Positions 1-10,007 of a DNA stretch of 64,000 nt are shown piece after piece (the first letter of the stretch is position 1; every line of letters starts with the position of its first letter). Both the position numbers and the translations under genes were made by a program. A model generated the notes under the pieces. That model was not told the DNA's origin and did no database searches. It saw nothing but the letters and a program-made list of their open reading frames with translations. Source of the stretch: Saccharopolyspora spinosa NRRL 18395 (GTDB lineage: Bacteria; Actinomycetota; Actinomycetes; Mycobacteriales; Pseudonocardiaceae); contig NZ_GL877878.1 of the NCBI RefSeq assembly GCF_000194155.1, positions 1,113,118 through 1,177,117 of the forward strand, given 5' to 3'.

Positions 1-603
1 ATGTTCGCCGACGAGCTCGCCGACCTGAAGGACCGCTACCCGACGCGGCTGGAGCTGGTTCACGTGCTCTCGCGGGAACCACGCGAGTCGGAGCTGTTCA
101 CCGGCCGGTTGGACGCGGCGAAGATCCGGGCGATGCTGTCCACACTGGTCGAGGCCGACTCGGTGGACCAGTGGTGGCTGTGCGGGCCGTTCGGCATGGT
201 CAGCGATGCGCAGGACGTGCTGCGCGAAAGCGGCGTCGCGAACGAACGAATCCACCAGGAGCTGTTCTACGTCGAGGACGTGCCGCCGGAACCGGCGCGC
301 CACGAGGAGCCGACGGTGGAGGGGCCGACGAGCGAGGTCACGGTGGTGCTCGACGGCCGTTCGACGCCGATGTCGCTGCCCCGCGACGTCCCGGTCCTGG
401 ACGCCGCCCAACGGGTCCGCCCCGACCTGCCGTTCGCCTGCAAGGGCGGCGTCTGCGGAACCTGCCGGGCGAAGGTCACCTGCGGCGAGGTCCGCATGCG
501 CCGCAACTTCGCCCTGGAGGAATCGGAAGTGGCGGAAGGCTTCGTCCTCACCTGCCAATCGCTGCCGACCACCGACACGGTCACGGTCGACTTCGACGCC
601 TGA
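1..603 (+). CDS. paaE: Phenylacetyl-CoA 1,2-epoxidase reductase subunit, C-terminal part
   Basis: Flavoprotein reductase that passes electrons from NAD(P)H through FAD and a plant-type [2Fe-2S] cluster to the PaaABC oxygenase, which epoxidises phenylacetyl-CoA. Only the C-terminal 200 residues lie in the window; the FAD domain must be upstream, so the ATG at position 1 is probably internal. The end of the nucleotide-binding domain is visible (LCGPFGM, residues 60-66), then a linker and a ferredoxin domain with Cys147, Cys152, Cys155 and Cys185 in the CxxxxCxxC...C pattern. The reductase-then-ferredoxin order fits PaaE (also called PaaK). A different class IA oxygenase reductase cannot be excluded because the partner genes are outside the window. 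Confidence 0.8.
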   Translation: MFADELADLKDRYPTRLELVHVLSREPRESELFTGRLDAAKIRAMLSTLVEADSVDQWWLCGPFGMVSDAQDVLRESGVANERIHQELFYVEDVPPEPARHEEPTVEGPTSEVTVVLDGRSTPMSLPRDVPVLDAAQRVRPDLPFACKGGVCGTCRAKVTCGEVRMRRNFALEESEVAEGFVLTCQSLPTTDTVTVDFDA

Positions 604-697
604 TGACGTGCCCGGCCACCCGTGTGGGACCGCAGGACCGGACCGCTCAGGTGCACCGTCCCCGCTGGCAGACCGTCCCAGGTGGTGTGCACTGTGG

Positions 698-1663
698 TCA
701 GGAGGCCTTGCGGGAGCGGCGGCCGTCGGTGCCGGTGGGCTTCTCCGTCGCCTCGGCGACCGCCTTCTCGAGTTCGGCCCGCTTCATCTTGGAGCGGCCC
801 TTGATACCCAGCCGTTTGGCCCGGTCGTCGAGCTCGGCCTTGCTCAGCTCCGAAAGGTTCTCCTCGGCTCGCGCGGGCTTGCGGCCCTTGCGCGCCTCGT
901 CGACGCTGCGCCGCAGCGCCTCGGTCAGGTCGATGACGTCCGTCGGCTTCGGCGGTGCCTCGGCCGCCTCCACCTCGCCGCCGCGCGCCTTCTCCGCCAG
1001 CAGGTCCTCGACCTTCACGGTGTAGGTGTCCTCGTACTGCTCCGGTTCCCACGGCCCGCTCATCGACTCGATGATCGTGGTCGCCATCTGCAGCTCCTTC
1101 TCCGACGGCTTCGCCTGCTCGCCGTCCTCTCCGACCAGCTCGCCCGGATCGCGGACTTCGTCGGCGAAGAACAGGGTGTTCAGCGCCAGCACGTTGTCGT
1201 CGGCGCGCACCGCCGTGAGGTATTGCTTGCCCCGCAGCACGAAGGTCGCGATTCCCGCTTGGCTGGTTTCGTGCATCGCCCGGCGCAGCAGGTTGTAGGG
1301 CCGGAAGTGCTCCTTGCTGTTGGGGGCCAGCCAGTAGGTCTTCTGGAAGTGCACGGGGTCGATCTCGGTGATGTCGACGAAGGTCGTGATGTCGATGGTG
1401 CGGGAGCGGCCGGGGGCGATCTCGTCGAGTTCGGACTGCTCGACGGTGATGACCCCGCCGTCGAACTCGCGGCCCTTGACGATGTCGTTGTAGCCGACTT
1501 CTTTGCCGGTGCGTTCGTTGACGCGCTTGTAGCGGATCCGGTCGGTGGTCCCGCGCTCGTACTGGTGGAACTGGATCGTGTGGTCCTCGGTCGCTGCGTA
1601 GAGCCCGACCGGGATGGTGACGAGGCCGAAGTTGATCGAGCCGGTCCAGATCTTCCGCGGCAT
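698..1663 (-). CDS. ku: Non-homologous end joining protein Ku
   Basis: Bacterial Ku forms a homodimeric ring on double-strand DNA ends and recruits LigD for end joining. The protein is 321 residues. It opens with the family-typical MPRKIWTGSINFGLV and contains the core beta-barrel (TYTVKVEDLL segment). After residue 265 comes a short SAP-like segment (LSKAELDDRAKRLGIKG) and a basic tail, as in actinobacterial Ku proteins with DNA-binding extensions. The ATG at 1663 is chosen because GGGAGG lies just upstream; an in-frame GTG 48 nt further up would add a non-conserved extension. It is monocistronic here, with no ligD beside it, and converges on paaE. Confidence 0.95.
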   Translation of the reverse strand: MPRKIWTGSINFGLVTIPVGLYAATEDHTIQFHQYERGTTDRIRYKRVNERTGKEVGYNDIVKGREFDGGVITVEQSELDEIAPGRSRTIDITTFVDITEIDPVHFQKTYWLAPNSKEHFRPYNLLRRAMHETSQAGIATFVLRGKQYLTAVRADDNVLALNTLFFADEVRDPGELVGEDGEQAKPSEKELQMATTIIESMSGPWEPEQYEDTYTVKVEDLLAEKARGGEVEAAEAPPKPTDVIDLTEALRRSVDEARKGRKPARAEENLSELSKAELDDRAKRLGIKGRSKMKRAELEKAVAEATEKPTGTDGRRSRKAS

Positions 1664-1744
1664 GGCTGCCTCCCATCGCCCCGGCGCCCGAGCGCCACCG
1701 GTGTTCACCATGCGGTGGTGGGCGCAAGATCGCAGAATTCCTGC

Positions 1745-3565
1745 TCATCGCCGTGGCGTCGAGTCGCTCCCGGTATTTCCCGGAGCCGGGGGTGGAGAAA
1801 CAACGCGATGTGTGCCGTCGGCCAGCCGTTGCGTCCGGCCGCGGCGAGCGAGCAGTTCCAGCAAGGGAACCGCAACCCGGCGCGACGTGTCCAGCGCCTG
1901 CCTGGCCTGGCTGAGGGTAAACGGCTCGGGCAGCTGCGCCAAGCGCGGAACGGCCGCTTGTTCGGCGTCCGGCAGGAGCACCAGGCCCGGGGCCAGGCGC
2001 AGTAGTGCGCCCGCGTGCGCGGCGGCGGCAAGTTCCTTGTCGCCGATGGCCAGTTCGGCGAGTTCGTCGGCGGTTGGGGCTTGGTACGGGTGGTCGATGA
2101 GCGCCCGCCGGATCGTTTCCACCGCGCGCCGCACGCGTTCGGGGAGCGGGGTTGGCCCCTTGTGCAGCCGTCCGTCCGACAGGGAGACACCGGCGGCTTC
2201 GGCGATCGGGGGCAGCAGAGCAGGATCGGGCAGGGCCAGGGCGCGGCGTGCGGCCTCGGCGGGCATGCCGGCTTCCAGCGGGTTCGTCTTGTGGTGCTGC
2301 GCCAGCAACTCGTCGAGGCGAGTGCCGAGTTCGTCGCGGTGCGCCTCGTCCAGCAGCCACCGCCCGGGCCCGGGCGGTGTGGCGCCCATCGCGCGAAGGT
2401 CGTCGGCTCGGATCAGGCCCCGTCGCCGCAACTCGGCCGCGCCGTCGGGGCGGCCGTCCAGGGTGTCCAGTTCGGCCGCTCGCGCACGGGCCGCGCCGCG
2501 CCTGGTCAACTGCGGCGGGCGGACATCGAGCACCACGAGCCCCCCGCAGATGCGCCGACTTCCAGGATCTCGCAGCAGCGCTCGGTCGCCGATGCGGAGG
2601 GGCAGCGCGGTGCGCAATGCCAGCCGCGCCGTGTCATGGCCGAGCGGCCGGACGCGCACCCCGACCGCCGCCGCACCGATGTGCAGCACCAGGTCGCGAG
2701 GTAGGCGTGGTGTCGCGCCGGTTCCAACGGAAGTCGGCGAGGTCGCGTGGCGGATCCGGACGTCGAGGACATCGGTGGTAAGCCAGCGGTCCGGGGTCAG
2801 CAGCGCGTCGCCGCGCCGCACCTGGTCGAGGTCCACGCCGCGGAGGTTGACCGCCACTCGCGCCACAGCACCGACCTGGTGTTCGGACGATCCGAGCGCC
2901 TGCAGGTCGCGGATCTTCACATCCACGCCGGCGGGGTGCAGCTGGAGCCGGGCATCTTTGCGGAGGGTGCCTGCCGGAAGCGTGCCGGTCACGACCGTTC
3001 CAGCGCCGCGGATGGTAAACGCGCGGTCCACCCAGAGCCGCACATCAGCATCCCGGTCGGCTGCGGGCAGCCGGTGGATGAGCTCGTCGATCAGGTGCCG
3101 CAGTTCGCCCAAGCCGGCTCCGGTGCGGCCGCTGACGTGCACGGTCGGGATGTCGGCCAGCGTGGTCGCGCGGAGCCGGTCGCGGGCCTGTTCGGCGGCG
3201 GCGCAGGGGGCGGCCAGGTCGCAGCGGGTCACGACGAGCAGGCCGTGCCGCACGCCGAGTGCGTTCAAGGCGTCCAGGTGCTCGCCGGACTGCGGCATCC
3301 AGCCCTCATCGGCTGCGACGACGAACAGCACAGCGGGCACCGGACCGATGCCGGCGAGCATGTTCGGCACGAAGCGCTCGTGGCCGGGCACGTCTACGAA
3401 GGCGGCGGTGCATCCGTCGGGCAGCCGGGTCCACGCGAACCCGAGGTCGATGGTCAGGCCCCGGCGGCGTTCCTCCGCCCAGCGGTCCGGTTCCATGCCG
3501 GTGAGCTTGCGGATCAGCGTCGACTTGCCGTGATCCACGTGCCCGGCGGTGGCGATGACGTGCAT
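1745..3565 (-). CDS. selB: Selenocysteine-specific elongation factor SelB
   Basis: GTPase that brings selenocysteyl-tRNA(Sec) to UGA codons marked by a SECIS hairpin. It has 606 residues. The G1 loop GHVDHGKS is at residues 8-15, G3 is DVPGHE, and G4 is the variant TRCD. EF-Tu-like domains 2 and 3 follow, then a C-terminal region with the winged-helix repeats that bind the SECIS RNA. Its start ATG shares one base with the selA stop (TGATG), so the two are translationally coupled. The UGA-containing formate dehydrogenase about 3 kb away is the obvious client. Confidence 0.96.
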   Translation of the reverse strand: MHVIATAGHVDHGKSTLIRKLTGMEPDRWAEERRRGLTIDLGFAWTRLPDGCTAAFVDVPGHERFVPNMLAGIGPVPAVLFVVAADEGWMPQSGEHLDALNALGVRHGLLVVTRCDLAAPCAAAEQARDRLRATTLADIPTVHVSGRTGAGLGELRHLIDELIHRLPAADRDADVRLWVDRAFTIRGAGTVVTGTLPAGTLRKDARLQLHPAGVDVKIRDLQALGSSEHQVGAVARVAVNLRGVDLDQVRRGDALLTPDRWLTTDVLDVRIRHATSPTSVGTGATPRLPRDLVLHIGAAAVGVRVRPLGHDTARLALRTALPLRIGDRALLRDPGSRRICGGLVVLDVRPPQLTRRGAARARAAELDTLDGRPDGAAELRRRGLIRADDLRAMGATPPGPGRWLLDEAHRDELGTRLDELLAQHHKTNPLEAGMPAEAARRALALPDPALLPPIAEAAGVSLSDGRLHKGPTPLPERVRRAVETIRRALIDHPYQAPTADELAELAIGDKELAAAAHAGALLRLAPGLVLLPDAEQAAVPRLAQLPEPFTLSQARQALDTSRRVAVPLLELLARRGRTQRLADGTHRVVSPPPAPGNTGSDSTPRR

Positions 3566-4854
3566 CAGTCCACCGCCAGCACCGCGCGACGCAGGTCGTT
3601 GTCGTGTTCAGGGGAGATCGCGGCCAGGTCCAGCAGGCAGCGATCGCGTTCGGTGCGGGCGAGGACCGGCGCGCAGCCCTCGCGCAGGAGCTTCGCGAAG
3701 CGTTCGGGGAGCACGACCGCCGCGCTGGGCAGCGCGACATCGGGCGCGCCGCCACCGCCGACCGTCGCCTCGCTGCGTTGCACCGAGGCCGGGACGCCAG
3801 CCGCGTTGAGTGCATCCGCGAGCCGTTCGGCGCGGATCAGCAGTTGCGCCTGGTCTTGGCGCAGCCGCTGCGCGGTCGGCGTGCTCGGGCCGCGAAGGGT
3901 GGCTTCCAACGCGGCGAGGGTGAGCTTGTCGACGCGCAGCGCGCGGGCCAGCGGATGCCGCCGAAGCCGGTGCACGATCTCGGCGCTGCCCAGCAGCAGG
4001 CCCGCTTGCGGCCCGCCGAGCAGCTTGTCCCCGCTGGCGATGACCAGATCCGCTCCGTCGGCAAGCGTCGTGGTCGCGTCGGGTTCCTGTGGCAGGGCCG
4101 GATGCGGGTGCAGCAGTCCCGAGCCGATGTCGACCACCACCGGCGCCTCGAGTTCGCGCAGCGCGGAGACCGGGACGGCAGCGGTGAAGCCGCGGATCAC
4201 GAAGTTCGACGGGTGCACCTTGAGGACGAAGCCGGTGTCCGGGCCCAGCGCCGACCGGTAGTCGTCCAGCCGGACCCGGTTGGTGGTGCCGGCCTCGCGC
4301 AGCCTCGCGCCCGTGGCGGTGAGTAGCTCGGGAATGCGGAATCCGTCCCCGATCTCGACCATTTCGCCGCGCGCCAACACGATTTCGCGGCCTTGGGCGA
4401 GTGCGGTCGCCGCGAGGGCGAGCGCTGCGGCACCGTTGTTGACCACGTGCGCGGCCTCCGCGCGTGGCACGGCGGCTAGCAGCGCCGCGATGGCGGCGGC
4501 ACCACGCGGGCCCCGCCGGCCGGTGTGCAGGTCGAGTTCGACGTTCGTGGTTCCGGCGGCCTGCTGCAGGGCGTGGATAGCCGCATCCGAAAGCGGTGCG
4601 CGCCCGAGGTTGGTGTGCAGCAGCACGCCGGTCGCGTTGAGCACCGGCCGGATGCTCGACGCGGAACCCGGCAGCGCGGCCAGGGTTTCGGGGACGACCC
4701 GCTCCGGCTCGATCTCGCCATTGCGGGCGCGCTCCTGCGCCATGTGCACGGCATGCTTGATCAGCCGGTGGCCCAGCCGCGCGGTCGCGGCGGCCACCTC
4801 GGGATCGGCCAGCACCCGGTCGGTGCCGGGCACACGCCGCCGCGGATCGGCCAT
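3565..4854 (-). CDS. selA: L-seryl-tRNA(Sec) selenium transferase SelA
   Basis: PLP enzyme that converts seryl-tRNA(Sec) to selenocysteyl-tRNA(Sec) using selenophosphate. It has 429 residues, close to the usual bacterial length of about 460. The PLP-binding lysine lies in SGDKLLGG (Lys277), and family blocks such as NATGVLLHTNLGRAPLS (from residue 73), VNNGAAA and VHPSNFVIRGF are all intact. The ATG at 4854 starts directly at the conserved N-terminal region. It is the first gene of a selA-selB operon. Neither selD nor the tRNA(Sec) gene selC is visible nearby, so both must lie elsewhere. Confidence 0.96.
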   Translation of the reverse strand: MADPRRRVPGTDRVLADPEVAAATARLGHRLIKHAVHMAQERARNGEIEPERVVPETLAALPGSASSIRPVLNATGVLLHTNLGRAPLSDAAIHALQQAAGTTNVELDLHTGRRGPRGAAAIAALLAAVPRAEAAHVVNNGAAALALAATALAQGREIVLARGEMVEIGDGFRIPELLTATGARLREAGTTNRVRLDDYRSALGPDTGFVLKVHPSNFVIRGFTAAVPVSALRELEAPVVVDIGSGLLHPHPALPQEPDATTTLADGADLVIASGDKLLGGPQAGLLLGSAEIVHRLRRHPLARALRVDKLTLAALEATLRGPSTPTAQRLRQDQAQLLIRAERLADALNAAGVPASVQRSEATVGGGGAPDVALPSAAVVLPERFAKLLREGCAPVLARTERDRCLLDLAAISPEHDNDLRRAVLAVD

Positions 4855-5133
4855 GACCGGACTATAGGACTGTTTCCGGGCTCGTTTCGGCTGGTGCACG
4901 CGCGAGACGGGAACCGGTGACGAGATCGCATACCTGCCCGGCAGTTCATGAGCAGCGCTGACCCGGCCGCCCCGACCTTCCGGTGCTGGGCAACGGACCG
5001 GATCGTGCCCGACCTCTGAGCGCTCGTACGCCCGCCGCTGCCCGGCGCAGGTGCCTGGGGAGACGAAAACAACTCTCGACGGGCCTTCGAGGTGGCTTAT
5101 GGTTCGGGTGGGAGAACAATCTCGGGGAGAGCC

Positions 5134-5766
5134 ATGCAACTCACCGGCCTGGTGGAGATCACGTCGGTCGACGAACTGCGCGATGTCATCGGCGAGCCGT
5201 TGCAGCACGTCGTGGACAAGGAGCGGACCGAGCTGCACGAACTGGACCGGCAGTGGCTGGCCGCTTCGCCGTTCTGCCTGATCGCCACCTCCGGTGCGGA
5301 CGGATCGTGCGACGTCTCGCCCAAGGGCGACCCGGCCGGGTTCACCCTGGTGCTTGACGACCGGACGATCGCCATCCCGGACCGCCCGGGCAACAAGCGC
5401 GCCGACGGATTCGTCAACGTGCTGTCGAATCCGCACGTCGGCTTGATCTACTTCATCCCGGGCCGCGGCGACACGCTGCGCATCAACGGACGGGCGCGGC
5501 TGGTGCGGGAGGCCCCGTTCTTCGGCGAGATGGTGGTTCGCGGCCACCGGCCGAAGGTCGCGCTGCTGGTGGAGATCGAGCAGATCTTCCACCACTGCTC
5601 CAAGGCGTTCATGCGGTCGGGGCTGTGGGACAACGGCACCTGGAACCCCGACGCGGTGCCCAACCGCGCCCGGCTGGCCAAGCAGCTCGACCGGCCCAAC
5701 GACTCCCTGGCTGAGCTGGAGCGCTACTACGGCCCGACCTACGGCGCCACGACGCTCTACGGCTAG
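5134..5766 (+). CDS. Pyridoxamine 5'-phosphate oxidase-like FMN-binding protein
   Basis: 210-residue split-barrel flavoprotein of the family annotated in actinobacteria as PPOX-class, MSMEG_1061-type. Visible blocks are WLAASPFCLIATSGADGSCDVSPKGDP (given here as residues around 45-70), the LDDRTIAIPDRPGNKR segment and a C-terminal half with paired His residues (IFHHCSKAF). These fit an FMN-dependent oxidoreductase of unknown substrate. The ATG at 5134 follows GGGGAGA; an upstream in-frame start would add 14 unconserved residues. It is divergent from selA. Whether it serves selenium or formate metabolism cannot be told from sequence. Confidence 0.8.
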   Translation: MQLTGLVEITSVDELRDVIGEPLQHVVDKERTELHELDRQWLAASPFCLIATSGADGSCDVSPKGDPAGFTLVLDDRTIAIPDRPGNKRADGFVNVLSNPHVGLIYFIPGRGDTLRINGRARLVREAPFFGEMVVRGHRPKVALLVEIEQIFHHCSKAFMRSGLWDNGTWNPDAVPNRARLAKQLDRPNDSLAELERYYGPTYGATTLYG

Positions 5767-5792
5767 AGCGGGCGCTCTACGGCTAGAGCGGC
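5753..5792. repeat. 20-bp tandem duplication spanning the stop codon of the PPOX-like gene
   Basis: Two adjacent 20-bp copies beginning CGCTCTACGGCTAGAGCGG (5753-5772 and 5773-5792), identical over the first 19 bases. The first copy encodes the last residues and TAG stop of the upstream gene, and the second repeats them after the stop. It leaves the protein intact. It is one of four short exact tandem repeats in the window. Confidence 0.95.
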
Positions 5793-5872
5793 CAGCGCTC
5801 GTGCGTGCGCACGACCTGCCGCAGTTCTTCCACCCGAGCCGCCGAGCGCGGCATGAACCCGGCCGTCTACAC

Positions 5873-5912
5873 CGAGGCGATGTTCGGCGGGCGGCGAGGC
5901 GATGTTCGGCGG
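5873..5912. repeat. 18-bp direct repeat, 22-bp period
   Basis: The 18-mer CGAGGCGATGTTCGGCGG occurs at 5873-5890 and again at 5895-5912 in the short non-coding stretch between the PPOX-like gene and the convergent TetR gene. The surrounding DNA (about 5800-5890) reads as a plausible protein tail with no complete gene, so it may be a gene relic. Confidence 0.9.
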
Positions 5913-5933
5913 TCGACAAGGTCTGCAAGGGAC

Positions 5934-6596
5934 TCATCCTGCATCCTTGATCGCTGAACCGACCACGTCGGCGGCCTGCGCGAGGCCGCCCGCCGTCTCG
6001 TCGAGCACCTGGGCGAGGATCTCGCGCAGCGGCGTGCCGTCGGTGCAGACCAGCCAGCTGTGCATGGCCGAACCGAAACAGCTCATCAAAACGATCGACC
6101 AAGCGACCGTGCGCGGATCGTCGGTCCCCGTGCCCGACCGCTCCGCGACCAGGTCGGCCATGTCCTGGACCGAGCGCTGCTTGATGAGGTACATCTCGTA
6201 GTCGCCGGCATCCTGCGGGCTGTCGAGCAGCTCGGCGCGCATCAGGTGCTGCGCGCGGTCGAGCTCGGCGCGTTCGGCCGCGTCGAGCAGCGCCGCGGCC
6301 AGCGAGCGCATCGGGTGTTCGCTGGCGGGCCGGCTGGCCAGCACCTCGCGCATCCGCTCCGCGTCCAGGGCCGGTTCGCCGAACAGCACGGCGTCCTTGC
6401 TGGGGAAGTGGCGGAAGAACGTGCGCGGCGCGATGTCGGCGGCCTCGGCGATCTGCTCCACCGTGGTGTGGGCGAAGCCCTGCTCGGCGAACAGCCTCAG
6501 GGCCGCCGCCTCGATGGCCGCGTGGGTACGCATCGTCCGGCGGTGGCGGCGGTCCTGGGGTTTGGAAGCGGGATTGGGCGCCGCGGCGGCCGTCAT
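5934..6596 (-). CDS. TetR-family transcriptional regulator
   Basis: 220 residues. The N-terminal TetR helix-turn-helix (about residues 22-68) contains AALRLFAEQGFAHTTVEQIAEAADIAPRTFFRHFPSKD, split here as alpha1 to the recognition helix, and matches the family closely. The C-terminal ligand domain is divergent and gives no ligand. It is transcribed away from the formate dehydrogenase operon across a 131-bp gap, so it may regulate that operon or itself; this is inference from position only. A weak GGCAGGT ribosome site precedes the ATG. Confidence 0.9.
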   Translation of the reverse strand: MTAAAAPNPASKPQDRRHRRTMRTHAAIEAAALRLFAEQGFAHTTVEQIAEAADIAPRTFFRHFPSKDAVLFGEPALDAERMREVLASRPASEHPMRSLAAALLDAAERAELDRAQHLMRAELLDSPQDAGDYEMYLIKQRSVQDMADLVAERSGTGTDDPRTVAWSIVLMSCFGSAMHSWLVCTDGTPLREILAQVLDETAGGLAQAADVVGSAIKDAG

Positions 6597-6727
6597 ACCT
6601 GCCAGATTCGTCCCAGCTCAGGCCCGGGTCAAGCGCGTTGCGAGCAGCGCTGAACTTGCACCACCCCGGCACCGGGTTTCTCCTGGAGACCGGGAGCCGC
6701 ACTCCCCCCCCCCAAGGAGAACGCGAG

Positions 6728-9700
6728 ATGGTCGAGTGGTTGCGCTGGCCGGTGGTGCGCCAGCTGACCGGGACGGACCCGCTGGGCAGGGGCCCGGCCG
6801 CCCGGTCGCGGCGCACCGATGAGCGGCGGGCGCGCACCGAGGATGCGGACTCGGTGGTCCGGTCGGTGTGCCCATACTGCGCGGTGGGCTGCGGCCAGCG
6901 GGTCTTCGCCCGGGACGGGGCTGTAACCCAGGTCGAGGGCGATCCCGATTCGCCGATCAGCCGCGGGCGGTTGTGCCCGAAGGGCTCGGCCAGCCGCGAA
7001 CTGGTGACCTCGCCGCTGCGACAGGCGAAGGTCCGCTACCGGCGCCCGCACGGCACCGCGTGGGAGGACCTCGACCTCGACACCGCGTTGGACATGATCG
7101 CCGACCGGGTGCTGGCCACCCGGGCCGCCACCTGGCAGGACGCCGACGCCGATGGCCGGCCGCTGCGGCGCACGATGGGCATCGCGAGCCTCGGAGGAGC
7201 GACCCTCGACAACGAGGAGAACTACCTCATGAAGAAGCTCTACACCGCCCTCGGCGCCATCCAGGTGGAGAACCAGGCGCGCATTTGACACTCCTCCACC
7301 GTGCCCGGTCTGGGCACCTCGTTCGGGCGCGGCGGCGCCACCACGTTCCAGCAGGACCTCGCCAACGCGGACTGCATCCTCATTCAGGGGTCCAACATGG
7401 CCGAGGCGCACCCGGTCGGCTTCCAGTGGGTGATGGAGGCCAAGCGGCGGGGCGCCACGATCATCCACGTCGACCCGCGGTTCACCCGGACCTCGGCGCT
7501 GGCACACCGGCACGTCGCGCTGCGCGCGGGCAGTGACATCGCGTTCCTCGGGGCGCTGATCAACTACGTGCTGACCAACGACGCCTACTTCCACGACTAC
7601 GTGGCGACCTACACCAACGCCCCGATGATCGTCAGCGAGGACTTCCGCGACACCGAAGACCTCGACGGCGTGTTCTCCGGCTTCGACGCCGAAACCGGCA
7701 CCTACGACACGACGACCTGGCAGTACGAGGGAAGCACCGCGGTCCCGTCGGTCGGCAGCCACGGCCCGGAGAGCACGCCGCCCACGACGGCGCACGAACG
7801 CGAGCGCGACGCCAGTCGGCCGGAGCGCACCGGATCAGGCGGCCCCGTCTACCACGGCCGCGCCGCCACCGACCCGACGCTGCAACACCCCCGCTGCGTT
7901 TTCCAGCTGCTCAAACGGCATTACGCCCGCTACACGCCGGAAGTGGTGGAGGAGGTGTGCGGGGTGCCGCGGGCGGACTTCCAGTGGGTCGCCGAGCAGC
8001 TGGTGGCCAACTCCGGCCGGAAGCGCACCACGGCCATCGCCTACGCGGTCGGCTGGACGCACCACACCGTGGGTGTGCAGTACATCCGTGCCGCCTCGAT
8101 CCTGCAGTTGCTGCTGGGCAACATCGGCCGGCCCGGCGGCGGAATCCTGGCCCTGCGCGGGCATGCCAGCATCCAGGGCTCCACGGACATCCCGACGCTG
8201 TTCAACCTGCTGCCCGGCTACATCCCGATGCCGCACGCGCACGTCGACTTCGATCTGGACACCTTCGTCGCCTCGGACGAACTCGCCCGCGGCTACTGGG
8301 GGAACATGCGCTCCTACCTGGTCAGCCTGCTCAAGTCCTGGTGGGGCGAGCACGCCACGGCCGACAACGACTTCTGCTTCGACCGGCTGCCGCGCCTGAC
8401 CGGCGACCACGGCACCTTCCAGACCACGATCGACCAGATCGAAGGGCGTTGCAAAGGCTACTTCGTCGTCGGCGAGAACCCGGCCGTGGGCACCGCGAAC
8501 GCCCGCCAGCAGCGGATGGGCCTGGCCAACCTGGACTGGCTCGTGGTGCGCGACCTCAACCTGATCGAGACTGCCACCTTCTGGAAGGACGGGCCGGAGA
8601 TCGAGACCGGGGAGATGCGCACCGAGGACATCGGCACCGAGGTGTTCTTCCTGCCCGCCGCCGCGCACACCGAGAAGGACGGCACCTTCACCAACACCCA
8701 GCGGCTGCTGCAGTGGCACCACAAAGCCGTCCCGCCGCGAGGGGATCAGCGCAGCGACCTGTGGTTCTTCTACCACCTGGGGCGGCGGGTCCGGGAGAAG
8801 CTCCAACCGCAGGGCGAGCGAGACCGCGCGCTGCTGGAGCTGACCTGGGACTACCCGACGGAAGGCGACATCGAGGAGCCGAGCGCGGCCGCCGTGCTCC
8901 AGGAGATCAACGGCTTCGACGCCGACGGCAACCCGCTGTCGTCCTACACGCAGCTGCGCGCGGACGGTTCGACGCGCTGCGGCTGCTGGATCTACTGCGG
9001 AGTCTTCGCCGATGGGATCAACCAGTCGGCCAGGCGGCGCCCCGGCCGGGAGCAGTCGTGGGTAGCGCCCGAGTGGGGCTGGGCATGGCCGGCCAACCGG
9101 CGGTTGCTCTACAACCGCGCATCGGCGGATCCGGCCGGCCGGCCGTGGAGCGAGCGCAAGGCTTACGTCTGGTGGGACGGCGAGCTCGGCGAGTGGACCG
9201 GCCACGACATCCCGGACTTCGACAAGGGCAAGCGCCCGGACTACGTGCCCGACCCGGAGGCCACCGGCCCGGAGGGCATCGCGGGCACCGAGCCGTTCAT
9301 CATGCAGAGCGACGGCCGGGGCTGGCTATACGTCCCAGTCGGTCTGGTCGACGGCCCGCTGCCGGTGCACTACGAACCGCAGGAATCGCCGCTGCAGAAC
9401 CGGATCCACGACGGCCAGCAGCGGAATCCGGCGCGGCAGGTGTTCTCGCGGCCGGAGAACCGGTACCAGCCCAGCGGCGCCGAACCCGGCAGCGAGGTCT
9501 TCCCATACGTGTTCACCACGTTCCGGCTCACCGAGCACCACACCGCCGGCGGCATGAGCCGGTGGCTGGCGCACCTGTCGGAGCTGGCTCCGGCGATGTT
9601 CCTGGAGGTATCCCCGGAGCTGGCGGCCGAACGCGGGCTGCGCCACCTGGACTGGGCGACCGTGGTCACGGCCCGCAACGCGATCGAGGGCCGCGTCCTG

Positions 9701-10003
9701 GTGACCTCCCGGATGCGGCCGCTGCGCCACGGCGAGCGCACAGTCCACCAGATCGGCATCCCGTGGCATTGGGGACCCAACGGGCTGACCGTCGGCGACG
9801 CGGCCAACGAGCTGATCAACGTGGCGCTGGACCCGAACGTGCACATCATGGACAGCAAGGCGGGCAGCTGCGACATCCGCCCGGGCCGCCGCCCGCGAGG
9901 CCCGGCGCTGATCCGCTACGTCGAGGAGTACCGCAGGCGCGCCGGGATCACCGAGCGCACCGGCACGGAGCACGCCGACAGCCCGAGACTCGGAGGGGAG
10001 TGA
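6728..10003 (+). CDS. fdhA: Selenocysteine-containing formate dehydrogenase, molybdopterin catalytic subunit (UGA read-through at 7286)
   Basis: Formate dehydrogenase alpha subunit, 1,091 residues when the in-frame TGA at 7286-7288 (codon 187) is read as selenocysteine. The reading frame stops at this TGA after IQVENQARI and continues without shift as HSSTVPGLGTSFGRGG, which matches the family block where Sec or Cys ligates the Mo/W. The N-terminal [4Fe-4S] ligands are Cys48, Cys51, Cys55 and Cys83. Length and Sec position resemble E. coli FdnG (Sec196), but no twin-arginine signal is visible, so the subunit is probably cytoplasmic-facing. A non-conserved polar insert lies near 7730-7850. The start ATG follows AAGGAG. 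It heads an operon with fdhB and a membrane subunit; AAGGAG is preceded by ten Cs. Confidence 0.95.
7286..7317 (+). promoter_or_regulatory. Selenocysteine UGA codon and SECIS-like hairpin
   Basis: The TGA (7286-7288) is followed after 12 nt by a perfect 6-bp stem GTGCCC/GGGCAC (7301-7306 and 7312-7317) closing a five-base loop GGTCT (7307-7311). The E. coli fdhF SECIS carries the same GGUCU in its apical loop, where the G and U contact SelB, and its loop sits at a similar distance from the UGA. The hairpin is inside the coding frame, as bacterial SECIS elements are. With selA and selB 3 kb away, recoding is strongly supported. Confidence 0.9.
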
Positions 10004-10007
10004 GGTC

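Noticed and set aside
267-2360. Long minus-strand open frame overlapping ku and selB
   Set aside because: Shadow frame; both real genes are fully conserved in other frames.
4855-5133. Gap upstream of selA as a possible selC location
   Set aside because: No cloverleaf with a long variable arm and TCA anticodon could be seen.
6629-7795. 388-residue minus-strand frame over the start of fdhA
   Set aside because: Antisense shadow of a conserved catalytic subunit.
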